Assembly (NCBI GenBank): GCA_020809425.1
Contig: JAGGDC010000001.1
Location: forward strand, 558,001-622,000
Direction: 5' to 3'
Source: Candidatus Synoicihabitans palmerolidicus
GTDB lineage: Bacteria > Verrucomicrobiota > Verrucomicrobiia > Opitutales > Opitutaceae
DNA: 64,000 nt
Program-made: the position numbers and the translations under genes
In this document: one piece after another, positions 29,720-41,489 of the stretch
Layout of the letters: each line of letters begins with the position of its first letter
Position numbering within the stretch: position 1 is the stretch's first letter
Notes under the pieces: model-generated
Told to the model about the DNA's origin: nothing
Databases searched by the model: none
The model's input: only the letters and a program-made list of their open reading frames with translations

Positions 29720-31447
29720 ATGCGTCCCGTAACCTCTCTCATCTTCGCCGCCACGGTTGCCGTTCTGGCAACGTTATCGTCTCTTTCCGCGAAGGCCGCG
29801 AACGACTTGGTCTTTGCTCCGGTTCCGGCATCGGTATATGCTAGCGTGCCTTTTGATATGCCGCGGGTCGACGTGCCGCGCATCCCCGATCGCACGGTAT
29901 CGATCGTCGAATTTGGAGCGGTGGGCGACGGGCGCTTTCTCAACACCGAGGCCTTTGCCAAGGCGATAGACCATGCCGCTGCGCAAGGCGGCGGCCGGGT
30001 GGTGGTGGTGCGCGGTATCTGGCTGACGGGGCCGATCGTATTGCGCGACAACATTAACCTCCACACCGAGTCAGGAGCTCTCGTACGCTTCAGTGGTGAT
30101 CGTGATCTTTATCCGTGGATCGAGACGAGCTACGAAGGCCTGCGGGCCGTGCGATGCCAGTCCCCGATTTCGGCCTACCGGGTGGAGAACATCGCCATCA
30201 CCGGCGCGGGCGTGATCGACGGGTTCGGTCAGGCCTGGCGGCAGGTCAAGCGGGAGAAGATGACGGAAAACCAGTGGCGTAAACTCGTCGCTGCAGGCGG
30301 AGTGCTCGACCAACGGGAGCGAATTTGGTGGTCAAGCGAAGGCGCGCTCGCAGGCGCGGAAGGCGGTTACGGCAAATGGTTCCCGGATAGCACGCGTGAG
30401 GAATTGGAAGCGGTGCGTGACTTCCTGCGGCCGGTCATGGTCAGTCTGCGGGAAAGCCGTAACATCCTGCTCGACGGACCCACCTTTCAGAATGCGCCGG
30501 CCTGGAACCTCCATCCGCTCATGAGTGAGAACATCATTGTGCGGAATCTCACGGTACTCAATCCATGGTATTCGCAGAATGGAGACGGACTCGATGTCGA
30601 GTCGTCGCGCAATGTCGTCATCTATGGCAACAAGTTCGACGTTGGCGTTGATGCGATTTGTCTAAAGTCGGGCAAAAACGCCGAAGGACGCCAGCGTGGC
30701 ATGCCCACTGAGAATTTGGTGGTGCGAGACAACGTGGTCTACCACGGGCACGGCGGCTTCATCGTGGGCAGCGAAATGTCCGGTGGAGTACGCAATGTCT
30801 TTGTGGCCGACCTGACCTTCATCGGGACCGACGTCGGCATTCGCTTCAAGAGTACTCGAGGCCGGGGAGGGGTGGCGGAGAACATCCACATTACCGACAT
30901 CAACATGGTTGATATTCCCACGGAGCCGATCCGGTTCAATTTATTCTACGCGGGGAGTGTACCGAAGCCCGACGAAGACATGGAGGTTGTTGATGCAGCC
31001 ACTTATCTGGCGCGGTTTCCGGCGGTCAGTGAGGAGACTCCGTCCTTTCGCAATATCACGATCCGCCATGTGGTCTGTCGCGGGGCGGGCGGTGCCATGT
31101 GGATCCAAGGACTGCCGGAAATGGCGGTGGAGAACATTCGCATCGAAAATGTCGATCTCACCGCGACTCGCGGGGTGCGTTTGATCGATGTGAAAGGCTT
31201 CCACTTTGAGAATGGAAGATGGCAGGTGGCGGAAAGACCGGCGCTGCACCTGCACAACGCTCGCGACGTGACGTTTCGAAATAGTGCCCTCGGACTGATG
31301 GGAGGGGCAACGATTGTTCCGGTGAGAGTTGACGGTCCACTCACGCAAGCGGTTGATCTGCGAGGACTCTCCGCACCCGCCGCGAGGATGGGTCTTCTTA
31401 AGGGTGAAAATGTTAAGCTGGACGAAGTTCATCCACCGACCCACTAG
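29720..31447 (+). CDS. glycoside hydrolase family 28 (polygalacturonase-like)
   Basis: DRTVSIVEFGAVGDGRFLNTEAFAKAIDHAAAQGGGRVVVVRGIWLTGPIVLRDNINLHTESGALVRFS...NLTVLNPWYSQNGDGLDVESSRNVVIYGNKFDVGVDAICLKSGKNAEGR...NVVYHGHGGFIVGSEMSGGVRNVFVADLTFIGTDVGIRFKSTRGRGG. Confidence 0.95.
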   Translation: MRPVTSLIFAATVAVLATLSSLSAKAANDLVFAPVPASVYASVPFDMPRVDVPRIPDRTVSIVEFGAVGDGRFLNTEAFAKAIDHAAAQGGGRVVVVRGIWLTGPIVLRDNINLHTESGALVRFSGDRDLYPWIETSYEGLRAVRCQSPISAYRVENIAITGAGVIDGFGQAWRQVKREKMTENQWRKLVAAGGVLDQRERIWWSSEGALAGAEGGYGKWFPDSTREELEAVRDFLRPVMVSLRESRNILLDGPTFQNAPAWNLHPLMSENIIVRNLTVLNPWYSQNGDGLDVESSRNVVIYGNKFDVGVDAICLKSGKNAEGRQRGMPTENLVVRDNVVYHGHGGFIVGSEMSGGVRNVFVADLTFIGTDVGIRFKSTRGRGGVAENIHITDINMVDIPTEPIRFNLFYAGSVPKPDEDMEVVDAATYLARFPAVSEETPSFRNITIRHVVCRGAGGAMWIQGLPEMAVENIRIENVDLTATRGVRLIDVKGFHFENGRWQVAERPALHLHNARDVTFRNSALGLMGGATIVPVRVDGPLTQAVDLRGLSAPAARMGLLKGENVKLDEVHPPTH

Positions 31448-31460
31448 ACTTCCTCTTGTA

Positions 31461-32704
31461 ATGAATAATCCCCGTGCCTTATTCGTGATATCAGTGTTGG
31501 CTTTGGCGGTGATTCTGGGCTCGCAGCCCGCATACCCCGAAACCATCATAGTTGGAGCGGGCACTCGGGGGGGGGGCGTGAAGGGCGCACTATAAAAGTC
31601 ACCACTCTTGCCCCCCCCGGGGTCCCGGCTCACTGGCGGAAGCCATCGCAGCCCAGGGGCCGCGGATTGTGGTTTTTGAAGTGGGCGGTGTGATTAACCG
31701 CGAGGGCCAGCGCCTACAGATCGAGTCGCCCTATATCACGATGGCTGGTCAGACCGCGCCTAGTCCGGGCATCACTCTGATTCGAGGGTTTCTGAGCATC
31801 ATGAAAACACATGACGTGTTGATCCAGCACCTCGCCGTGCGTCCGGGGGATAACGGGCAGGGCAAGGGCAGTGGGTGGGATCCAGACGGTATTTCAGTTT
31901 ACGCCTCATGAGACGTGGTCATCGACCACTGCTCCACCACCTGGGCGGTAGATGAAAACCTCTCAGTTTCAGGTCCGCGTCTGGAGGGGACCACCAGTTT
32001 CCGGGTCACCATCAGCAACTGTCTGATCGCGGAGGGACTGGACGATTCTTCCCACGCCAAGGGACCGCATTTCAAAGGGACCTTGATCCACGACCGAATC
32101 AAACAGGTAGCAATCATCGGATGCCTTTACGCCTCCAATGTTGACCGGAACCCCTATTTTAAGATCGGTTCCTCAGGAGTGGTGGCCAATACGGTCATCT
32201 ATAACCCCGGTAGAAACGCGATTAAGGCGAGTTGGATGCCTGAGGAATGGGAAGGGCGGATACCCCCACAGGAACCGGAATTGAGTGTAGTAGGGAATAT
32301 TGTGATACACGGACCAGATACTGCGGAGAATGTGAATGTGATCGGTGCCCGGGTGGGGAAATTTTATGTGGATGCGAACCGCCGCGTTTTACGGGACGGT
32401 TCCCACGATGATGGGGTTCCGGATGAGTCTCGGATAAGGGAGCAGCCGCTCGTCTGGGTCCACGGTCTCCAAGTCACCACTCCAGATGAAACATTGGCGG
32501 CCGTGACTCGTCGGGTCGGGGCGCGCCCTTTTGACCGTGACCCGATCGATCAACGGATCGTCGATGAGGGTTTAAACGGCGGGGGGGGCGTATCATCGAC
32601 AGTCAGGATGAGGTTGGCGGTTACCCGCAGCGACTCGTTACACACCGAGAGCTGACGATACCGACGGAAGGCATCGATGATTGGCTCGCGACGTTCTCAG
32701 CCCC
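31461..32704 (+). pseudogene. pectate lyase-like protein (PL1 type), disrupted
   Basis: AEAIAAQGPRIVVFEVGGVINREGQRLQIESPYITMAGQTAPSPGITLIRGFLSIMKTHDVLIQHLAVRPGD...SVYAS*DVVIDHCSTTWAVDENLS...NCLIAEGLDDSSHAKGPHFKGTLIHDRIKQVAIIGCLYASNVDRNPYFK; poly-G frameshifts at about 31568 and 32580. Confidence 0.85.
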
Positions 32705-32878
32705 TATGCCGTGAGGGTGGGGTCTCGTCATGCGCGCGTCGGTGCAATCGGTCGGCGACTTCGTCCAATGCCCACGTTCCCGTGTAACGGTTTCGCGGGA
32801 CTTGGGTCTCAGCGCGAATTGCTGTAATCTTTGCCTGATCCCTGCTTACCCCTGTCGCCTCGATTGAAAAACTATCCT

Positions 32879-34372
32879 ATGATACCCTGTAAACCCCTCC
32901 TTTCGTTCTGGGCCATTGCCATGAGTTTCGCTCTGGCGGGCCATGCGGTTACGCCTCCGGCGCCAGCCCAAATTCCACCGCTCCCACCGATCCTGCCGGA
33001 CGTGGTGCCATCGTTTCCGGGGGCTTGGGGTGGAGGGATGTTTACCACGGGCGGCCGTGGTGGTCAGGTGATCGCCGTAACCAGTCTTGCTGACAGCGGA
33101 CCGGGCACGCTGCGTGCAGCCATTGAAGCCGAAGGTCCGCGTATCATCGTCTTCCGCGTGGTTGGCACCATTTATCTGAAAAGTGGACTTAATATCATGA
33201 ATCCCGACGTCACCATTGCGGGCCAGTCCGCGCCCGGAGACGGCATTTGCATCGCCCACGATTCGCTCAACATCAATACGCACAATGTCATCGTGCGTCA
33301 TTTGCGCGTTCGCCGTGATTTACCGGGAGGGCAGGGGTCGGACAACATCGGCGGCTACCCGAGAGGTCAGGTCATTGTGGATCATTGCTCAGTCAGCTGG
33401 AGCAGGGATGCGAACATTTCGCTCTATCGCTACATCAAGAAGCTTCCCGATGGGACTCAGCAGAAGATGGCGGTCAAGAACGTCATGATTCAATGGGTCA
33501 TTTCCAGCGAGGCGCTCGGACCGGGCCATGAATTTGGCGGCACTTGGGGCGGCCAGGATTCGAGCTTCCACCACAACCTCTTTGCCAGTAACACGGGCCG
33601 CAACCCGTTGATCGGCATGTCGGGCGAGTTCGACTACCGCAACAACGTCATTGACAACTGGGGGCATCGCACGATGGACGGAGGTGATGAGACCTCGATG
33701 GTCAACGTCATCAACAACACTTACCAGGCGGGACCGGCCGTGAAGACCAACATGGAGAGAACCCTTGCTCGCATGAAATCTCGCAACCAACGCTCCCCGG
33801 GCAAGGCCAACGCGGGCAGCAGCTGGTATCCGCAGCAGGCACCGCGACCCGGCAAATGGTATGTTGCTGGTAATGTCCTCGTGGGCAACGCGGAGGTGAC
33901 GGCCGACAATTGGAAGGGAATGCGTGGCTCCGTCGAGTTGGCTCGCGTGAACACGCCGTTTGAGGGTTGGCCGGTGAATCAACAAACTGCGCCCGAGTCC
34001 TTTGAGGCGGTGATGGCCAAGGGCGGCGCGACCTTGCCTCGGCGTGATTCGGTGGATCGGCGCGTGATTGAGATGGTGCGCTCGGGTGAACCCACGGTCG
34101 GTAACGGCATCATCACTGATCCAGAACAAGTCGGCGGCTACCCAACTCTGACCTTCAAGCCGGAAGACGTGCCGGTGGATTCCGACGGTGACGGTATGCC
34201 CGACGCCTGGGAGCGCAGCCACGGCTTGAATCATTTGGACGGCATGGACGGCGCGCTCGACGCCGACCACGACGGTTACACCAACGTTGAGGAGTATCTT
34301 AACGGCACCGCGCCTCAAGTGTTCATCGATTACCATGACTTTGATAATAACGTGGATACCATCAGCGGGTGA
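32879..34372 (+). CDS. pectate lyase (PL1 type) with C-terminal EF-hand/thrombospondin-3-like repeats
   Basis: FPGAWGGGMFTTGGRGGQVIAVTSLADSGPGTLRAAIEAEGPRIIVFRVVGTIYLKSGLNIMNPDVTIAGQSAPGDGICI...GQVIVDHCSVSWSRDANIS...FDYRNNVIDNWGHR; C-terminal VDSDGDGMPDAWERSHGLN. Confidence 0.92.
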   Translation: MIPCKPLLSFWAIAMSFALAGHAVTPPAPAQIPPLPPILPDVVPSFPGAWGGGMFTTGGRGGQVIAVTSLADSGPGTLRAAIEAEGPRIIVFRVVGTIYLKSGLNIMNPDVTIAGQSAPGDGICIAHDSLNINTHNVIVRHLRVRRDLPGGQGSDNIGGYPRGQVIVDHCSVSWSRDANISLYRYIKKLPDGTQQKMAVKNVMIQWVISSEALGPGHEFGGTWGGQDSSFHHNLFASNTGRNPLIGMSGEFDYRNNVIDNWGHRTMDGGDETSMVNVINNTYQAGPAVKTNMERTLARMKSRNQRSPGKANAGSSWYPQQAPRPGKWYVAGNVLVGNAEVTADNWKGMRGSVELARVNTPFEGWPVNQQTAPESFEAVMAKGGATLPRRDSVDRRVIEMVRSGEPTVGNGIITDPEQVGGYPTLTFKPEDVPVDSDGDGMPDAWERSHGLNHLDGMDGALDADHDGYTNVEEYLNGTAPQVFIDYHDFDNNVDTISG

Positions 34373-34434
34373 CGTTGCATGGAGTGAGGCGTCGCCCGAC
34401 GCGGGAAACATGTCGATAGCTCGAAGGGAAACTG

Positions 34435-37400
34435 ATGATGGGATGGATGAAACGACCTGAAGCGCCGCGCCTGAAGTCGTGGGTGCATCTCACGATCCTC
34501 GCGGTGGCCGTGGTGATTCCAGGACTCCCTGCAGTGCGGGCAGGCGATGCCTTGCCCGGCCTGACCCACGTGAGTTCACTGAACGGAGAGTGGGCTTTCA
34601 ACTACGTCGAGGGCTTGGAGGTGGGGGCTGGGGGGCGTTCCATCAACCCGGTTTCGATGCGTCGGCTTGGGGGAGGATCAAGGTGCCGGCCAATTGGGAG
34701 CTGGGGGGTTTGCCGAGCCCCGTTATGCCTTGAAGCTCGCCGATGGGTTGGGCCTTTACCGGCGATCATTTGCGGTCGAGCATGCCTGGCAGGGGGAGCG
34801 CGTGTTTCTTCGATTCGATGGCGTGGCGTTTGGTTTTTAAAGTTTGGTTAAATGGAGAGCAGGTCGAAGAATCCACCGCCAGTGCCTTTAATCGGCACAC
34901 CTTCGAGGTGACGGATCACTTGAGTTGGGGGGCGGAGGAAACGCATACCCTGGCCCTGTAGGTTACGACCAAGCCGCTGGGTTGGGAATTCGACGCCAAC
35001 GATGACTGGGCACTGTCGGGGATTTACCGTGACGTCACCTTGTATGCAGTCCCGGCGGCGCATTTCCAGAATGTCGCCACGGGGACTCAACTACTCGATG
35101 GCGGTGTGGCAGAATTGAAAGTTGATATCACGGTGAGCACGGCGGGTGAAGCGATTGGGGCCGCTTGTTCGCTCCAGATGGCACGATCGTTGCCGCCTGC
35201 CCGTGGCGATGGATACGACCGAGGGACGCGCCGCCGTGCGTGTGCCCGCGGCGGCTCTATGGACGGCGGAGACCCCCTCGTTGTATACGTTGCAACTCGA
35301 TCTACTGGAGAACGGCAGAGCGGTCTACTCTTGGCGGGAACGTATCGGACTGCGCGCGATTACCGTGGCGGGTAAGCGCCTGTTGGTGAATGGGCGATCG
35401 GTCAAACTGCGAGGGGTGAATCGACATGATCTGGCACCCGACGTCGGTCGCGCGGTCACCGAGCGTCATTTTCGGCGCGACTGGGAGGTGATGAAGCAGG
35501 GCAACATCAACTTCATCCGCACCTCTCACTATCCCCCCTCATCCACGATTTATCGAGTTATGCGACGAGTATGGGTTTTATGTCATGTGCGAGGTTTCCA
35601 TCGGCAAGGGAGAGGAGCATTTGAACGACCCCACCTACCGAGCGAACATTATGGCGCGGGCCGAAGCCACGATTGAGCGCGACAAGAATCGTCCCTCGGT
35701 GATCATCTGGAGCATTGGTAATGAAAATCCGGTGACGGAGGTCGAGATGGTGGCGGGACGACGAGTCAAGGCACTCGATCCCACGCGCCCGATTTGCATT
35801 CCAAAGATCGGCACCTACTTCGCCGACAACGTGCCAGGCATCCCTGACTTCGTCGATGTCTACTCACCGCACTATCCCAATGTGGCGATGCTCAAGTAAT
35901 TTGCGCGGACCTTGGACCGACCCACCATTTTGACGGAGTACGCGCATGCTCTGGGTCTGGCCACCGACCGGATTCAGGAGGAGTGGGAAATCATCCAAAC
36001 TTCCGAATGTCTGGTGGGTGGGGCGATCTGGCATTTCATGGATCAAGGCATTCTGCGACGAAGCGAGCCGGGTATCCGTCAGGATGAGACCACACGTTAC
36101 GTGTGGCTCGATGGTCTCACTTATTACGATACCAGCGGGGTGGATGGTGCGGACGGTTTGGTTTATGCAGATCGTCGTCCTCAGACCGACTTCTGGTTGA
36201 CGCGCAAAGTCTATGCTCCGGTGCAGATTCGAGAGTCGGTGATTGAGGTGACTGCCCAAACCACGGCGGTCACGGTGACACTGGAGAACCGTCACGACTT
36301 TGTGTCACTGGTTGGTAAAACCCTGCGTTGGTCACTGCAACGCAACGGGCAGGCGGTGAACGACGGAGTCGTCGCGTTGCACGCGTTGTCACATGAAAAG
36401 GAGCAGGTACTTATTCCGGTGGCATGGCCTCAGCAGGATCCCCGTGATGTATGGCTTCTGGCCCTGGACGTTTGCGATGAAGCGGGAGCGTCCATCAGTG
36501 ATCGCCACGTGCGACTACGAACTCGGGACTCCGACCTCGCGGGATGGGTTCAAACATTGCCGACCACGGAGGAGTGGCGCGTATCAGAGACCGCCTCATT
36601 GATAGAAGTTTCCTCGTTGGCGATGGAGGTGACGGTGGACCGGCAGACCGGGCAACTCCGCGTGCGCGATGCAGAAGGCAGGGCGGTGATCGAAGGAATT
36701 GATCCCCGCACCGCGCGCCAGCTCACCATGGCCGAAGCTCGAAATGCCAAAAGCCGGATTGTGGACGACGCCCTACCTGAGCCAAATCGAGGCCCTCCGG
36801 GTCGGGATCGAGCACCGAGCCGACGGCATTCGCCTTAAAGTGGCGGGGCGTTATCTTCGGCCGGACCACCCCGAGCAGGCGTTGAACGGTGGCTTTACTG
36901 TGGATCTGCACTCCCATGGGACATTGTCGGTGAACGATGAATACAACTTTGACGAGGCGACGGGCCTGTTGTCAGAAGCGGGTCTTACGGTGGTGCTTCC
37001 GGGGGGGCGAGGAGTTCCGATGGATCGGGCGAGGCCCTTACGCCGGCTATCCCGGCAAGGAGCGTTTGAGTGACTTTGGTCTCTGGCACCTCAATCACGA
37101 GGACCTCTACTTCCGGGGGGAATAGGCGAGGCGTCACGACTGCTTTACTTACCACGAAGCTTGGGCGTGGCGTGGCGTTGGTGACGGATGAGGCCGATGT
37201 AGCTGTCGAGCGATCGGACGCCTTCATGCATCTCAGCCACAACGCGATCATTGGCAGCCTCGGCAACAAGTTCCGTCCACCCGAGGTGCGCCTCCGAGTG
37301 TAGGATCAACCAGTGCTGCAGGGAAGTTTTAAGTTGGTGGTGCTGGGGCTGGATTGGCCGAAACCGGTTAAGCGGTGGTTTGGCGAGCCCCGGGCCTCCG

Positions 37401-37440
37401 AGAACGTGACGCGGCCCTATTTCAACAGTTACGATAAATG
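34435..37440 (+). pseudogene. glycoside hydrolase family 2 (beta-galactosidase-like), many stops and frameshifts
   Basis: LPGLTHVSSLNGEWAFNYVEGLE.../VWLNGEQVEESTASAFNRHTFEVTDHL.../KRLLVNGRSVKLRGVNRHDLAPDVGRAVTERHFRRDWEVMKQGNINFIRTSHYPPS.../DRPTILTEYAHAL...LVGGAIWHFMDQG... Stops at about 34959 and 35898. Confidence 0.9.
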
Positions 37441-38901
37441 AAGATGGTTCCCAAAACTGGTGATACCTGGTGCCAATACGTCATCACAGCCCAGGTCGGG
37501 CTGGTCTGGTTATGCGGGGCGGCGGAGTTGTGTGCACACGGCCAGATGCCGAGGTCCTATACCTCGGACTGGTCCTCACTGGAACAACACCAGGCGGTGC
37601 CGGAGTGGGTGCTAAATTCGAAATTCGGCATCTACACGCACTGGGGCGTTTACAGTGTCCCGACGTATAATAACGAGCACTACCTTCAGCACATGCACCG
37701 CGATGGCGACTACGCCAAGCTCGGTACCCACCGGCGGCATGTCGCGGTTTACGGTCCTTTGGAGGAGTTCGACTACCATCTCATTCCGATGTTCAAAGGC
37801 GAGCATTTCGATGCTGAGGCGTGGGCGGATTTGTTTGTCAAAGCGGGGGCGCGTTTCGCTGGATCGGTGGCCGAGCATCACGATGGGTTCGCGATGTGGG
37901 ATAGTGCGTTGCCCCCTTTCCATGCGGCCGCGATGGGGCCCAAACGAGATGTCGTCGGAGAGTTGGAGCAGGCCATTCGCCGGAGAGGGTTGAAGTTTTT
38001 CGCGTCGTTGCATCACGAGTTGAACTACACCAACGTGCAGATGAAGGCGGAGTGGGCGGGGGCAGGCCCAAAGTATGCCAAGCTCTACGGTTCCACCATG
38101 GATAAGGGCGAGTGGAGGCGGATGTGGCGGGACAAGTGCATCGAAGTGGTGGAGAAGTATCATCCTGATTTGATCTATCATGACGTGTGGTTGGAACGGG
38201 TCGATCAGGCCTACCACCGTGAGTATTTGGCGCGGTATTTCAATGATGCGGCCTTACTGGGCCAAAAAGTGACGGTGAGTTACAAGGGCGAAGACCTGCC
38301 GTATGGCGTGGGCATTCTCGATCACGAGAACGACAACCCCGGCAGCATTGAGGATGATCCCTGGCTATGCGATTTCTCCATCGGGACCGGCTACTCCTAC
38401 TCATGGGATTACACCGAAGGCATGACGTTGCGCTCCGCCACGGAGGTGGTGACCAAGCTCATCGAAGTCGTGGCCAAGAATGGGACCATGTTGCTCAACC
38501 TATCGCCTAAGTCCGACGGTACGATTCCCGACGCGCAGCGACAGATTGCATTGAAAGTGGGGCAATGGCTTTGGTCATTGGGCGAAGGCATTTACGATAC
38601 TCGACCCTATGCGACGGAGGGAGAGGAATTTGCTGATACAGGGCCTGTATACTACACTCGCCAGGACCTGGAGGTCTACGCGATTTTGCTCAATTGGCCG
38701 GGCGATGACACTGAGTTTACGCTGCGTGAAGTGACGCCAACTCGCCTCGGTGGTGATCGCGCAAAGGTCACTTTGCTTGGGCTCCAGCGTCTGCGTTCCT
38801 GCGACGCCGAATTTTCCGACGACGGGCTGGTGGTGCACGTGCCTCGTGGCACTCGGCAGCCGTCGGAAATTGCGCACGTATTCAGGATCGAGATGGAGTA
38901 A
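37438..38901 (+). CDS. glycoside hydrolase family 29 (alpha-L-fucosidase)
   Basis: VPEWVLNSKFGIYTHWGVYSVPTYNNEHYLQHMHRDG...HFDAEAWADLFVKAGARFAGSVAEHHDGFAMWDSALPPFHAAAMGPKRDVVGELEQAIRRRGLKFFASLHHELNYT...TKLIEVVAKNGTMLLNLSPKSDGTIPDAQRQIALKVGQWL. Confidence 0.95.
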   Translation: MKMVPKTGDTWCQYVITAQVGLVWLCGAAELCAHGQMPRSYTSDWSSLEQHQAVPEWVLNSKFGIYTHWGVYSVPTYNNEHYLQHMHRDGDYAKLGTHRRHVAVYGPLEEFDYHLIPMFKGEHFDAEAWADLFVKAGARFAGSVAEHHDGFAMWDSALPPFHAAAMGPKRDVVGELEQAIRRRGLKFFASLHHELNYTNVQMKAEWAGAGPKYAKLYGSTMDKGEWRRMWRDKCIEVVEKYHPDLIYHDVWLERVDQAYHREYLARYFNDAALLGQKVTVSYKGEDLPYGVGILDHENDNPGSIEDDPWLCDFSIGTGYSYSWDYTEGMTLRSATEVVTKLIEVVAKNGTMLLNLSPKSDGTIPDAQRQIALKVGQWLWSLGEGIYDTRPYATEGEEFADTGPVYYTRQDLEVYAILLNWPGDDTEFTLREVTPTRLGGDRAKVTLLGLQRLRSCDAEFSDDGLVVHVPRGTRQPSEIAHVFRIEME

Positions 38902-39009
38902 ACTCGCTCCTGGTCATCTGCCACCTTCGTAGCAACAAAGCCTATGATACCGTCGATACTTTCCTCAAATGGGGAGGACTTTAGTTAACCCCCTCAGTAT
39001 ATTCAAATC

Positions 39010-39774
39010 ATGCGCAAGCTCTTACCCCTTCCTTCATTCACGCTATTACTATGCCTGGGTCTGGTCCTGCCCGGTCAGGCCACGGCGGCGATAAACTCGG
39101 CGGTTGTTGCCGCTCACGTGCAAGGTGCGGTCGATCGGGGCGACACGCCAACCTGGTGGCCGCCGACGCTGCCGGAGGAGGTGCAACGCGACGCCGATAA
39201 AAAGGGCATGAGTCTGGCTGAATCCGTGCAGTTGGGTGACGCCGGGCAAACCGAACACGTCGCGAAAATAATGTCGCTGCATTTCAGTCGAGTCTGGGCG
39301 TGGCGCCAGCAGGTCGATACCGAGTTGGGTGCGGCCTGGGCGGCATGGGATGAAGCGAGGAACAATCTGAACGGCAAGGAGAAGGCCGAGTTGAAGGCGC
39401 TGGCGATTGCCACGGAGCAGATCGATCCGATCCACGCGCAGTTTGCGCCCCAGATTCAAGCGCTGTTGCGCGACCTACGTGCTGAGATCGGCGAGGAAAC
39501 GACGATTGCATTGATCGACCATTATACGCGATCACCCGGCGCGGAGCGCATCTACAATGCCTATGTGGCCATGGTGCCGGAAATGACTGATGCGGGAAAA
39601 ACGATTCTATGGGCCCGCATGGCGCAGGCGCGCGAGAATGCGATGTCGGCCTGGACCGGCAAACAGATCATCAAGATCTTCAAGAAATACAAAGTGCGCA
39701 ACGAGTTCTCGCTCGATTACTTCGGCTACGGTTATCGCAAACGGTATAGCGCTTGGATCCGAACCAAAGATTAG
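39010..39774 (+). CDS. DUF3826 domain-containing secreted protein
   Basis: Signal peptide, then HVQGAVDRGD..., HVAKIMSLHFSRVWAWRQQVDTELGAAWAAWDEARN..., IDHYTRSPGAERIYNAYVAMVPEMTDAGKTILWARMAQARENAMSAWTGKQIIKIFKKYKVRNEFSL. Confidence 0.75.
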   Translation: MRKLLPLPSFTLLLCLGLVLPGQATAAINSAVVAAHVQGAVDRGDTPTWWPPTLPEEVQRDADKKGMSLAESVQLGDAGQTEHVAKIMSLHFSRVWAWRQQVDTELGAAWAAWDEARNNLNGKEKAELKALAIATEQIDPIHAQFAPQIQALLRDLRAEIGEETTIALIDHYTRSPGAERIYNAYVAMVPEMTDAGKTILWARMAQARENAMSAWTGKQIIKIFKKYKVRNEFSLDYFGYGYRKRYSAWIRTKD

Positions 39775-40578
39775 GGCAAGCTCCGGGTGGTCGTCGGACG
39801 AGGTCGAGTGATGCCAAAAGAATCCATAAAACGAATACACGAATTTTAACGACCATTGGGGGATGTTACTATCTGGATACAAGCGGTCTGCCTTTGTGCG
39901 CCCTGAGCTTGGGGAGGTAGGCAAAGAGGAAGACGGCGACCTCAATCCCCTATGGTCGAGAGCGCCGTCCATCTTTGTTTCCCATGACCAGGGAAAGTGT
40001 CGCGGTCGCGTGATGGAGGTCGGTTGGTTGATGTGAACCATCTGCGGATTCCAGATCGATTTACTGGGCGGAGTGGAGGAAAGAGTAAGGTGAATTCCTG
40101 TTTGGTTGATTCTACGTTGAAGCCGTAGCGGGGAGTTGTGGTCCCATACTACCTGACGAATGTAGATTGGTCAGGTAACTGAAACACGGGACAGAAATTT
40201 GACGTGCAATTGGGCCCTGAGCGGATATCATTGGAGCGTAACCTCCGCGCCCCTCGTTTGTGATTTCGCGTGTTTGTGATTTCTTCCCGATTACCCCTTT
40301 TCCCCAGCGCGATTTTAGTCGCAATCGTTCTCTTTCTACACGGCACCTGCACCCTGGTGGCGTTTACCGACGCCTGTCATAACGTATCAGGCTTTTACTC
40401 TTGCAGTAAGTTGATCGAATAACTGTTTCGCCTCCGGTCGATCTCCTCGCAGAGTTTCTGCCGCGTAGCGGCTGACTGCCGTCTGAGTGCCCATGTGCAG
40501 CTGAGCATTCAGCCAAGGATTAGAAGCCATATGCCTTTGTTTCATGTAGGTTGCCACCGCAACCTTCCAAGGCGCAGA

Positions 40579-41400
40579 TTATGGTTCCTGCGCCGCTCGG
40601 CAACGATCTTGTTTGAGCACCCGTAGACACTGCTCGAACACGACGCGCCAGTGTGCTTCCCGCATTTGCCTGGCTTCAATTTGGGTGAGCTTGACCTTAA
40701 TCTTACCTCGGCCGATTTCCTTGGCCAACTCCTGCTTGAATTCAGGGCTGCCCAACGCCCAACCTCGACACATGCGCTCAAATTCCATGTCTTTGCGGGT
40801 GGGCTCGTCTTCGTGGAGCCATCGCAGGTATTGGAGGTAACTGCGATGGCCAGCGGCATCATCCGACAGACCGCCTGCTTGCGTGAGATAAGCGTCAGGT
40901 CGCAGAAATGGCGGCCGGGACTTGGGCCGATTTAGGAACCACATGCGCCAAGCCCGGTAGGATGACAACTCCCCGACCGGGCACATTCCGGCCCGCGCCG
41001 GGTTGAGGTGGATGTAGTGGCACAGCCCCCCCAAGCGAACTTGGTTCTCCACCACGAGGCTTTTGAATCGGCCCTGAAACAGATGCCCGCCTTCGCAGTG
41101 AAAACGGTTGAAGCGATTGCGAAAACGCTCTGCAGACAACGCATGCCCTCGCTGAGGTTGGCTTGCGGGGTTTCAACGGCCCAAATGGTAGTGGTTATTC
41201 GTCACGCAAAAAGCGTGGAGCACCCATCCGGTGCGTTCGCAGGTCTCAAAGAGAGCCTTCACGAACGCCTGTTTGGCCGGTTCGGAATCAAAAATCCACT
41301 GTCCGTAGTTTCCCCGATTGAGGACGCGAAAGAGACCACCAGGCGATTCTGTGCGGGGTTTGCGCCACGAAAAAACCGCACGGGCAGAGGTCCTTCACTG
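40579..41400 (-). pseudogene. REP-associated tyrosine transposase (RAYT / Y1_Tnp, IS200-like), frameshifted
   Basis: SPGGLFRVLNRGNYGQWIFDSEPAKQAFVKALFETCERTGWVLHAFCVTNNHYHL / FRNRFNRFHCEGGHLFQGRFKSLVVENQVRLGGLCHYIHLNPARAGM. Confidence 0.85.
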
Positions 41401-41489
41401 CAAGAGTAACGGCCTGACACTTTTTTCGGCCCTTGAGGTCAGTGAAGCCACCGAACCTTCGGATGAATTTGGGGGGGGGATGGCTCGGT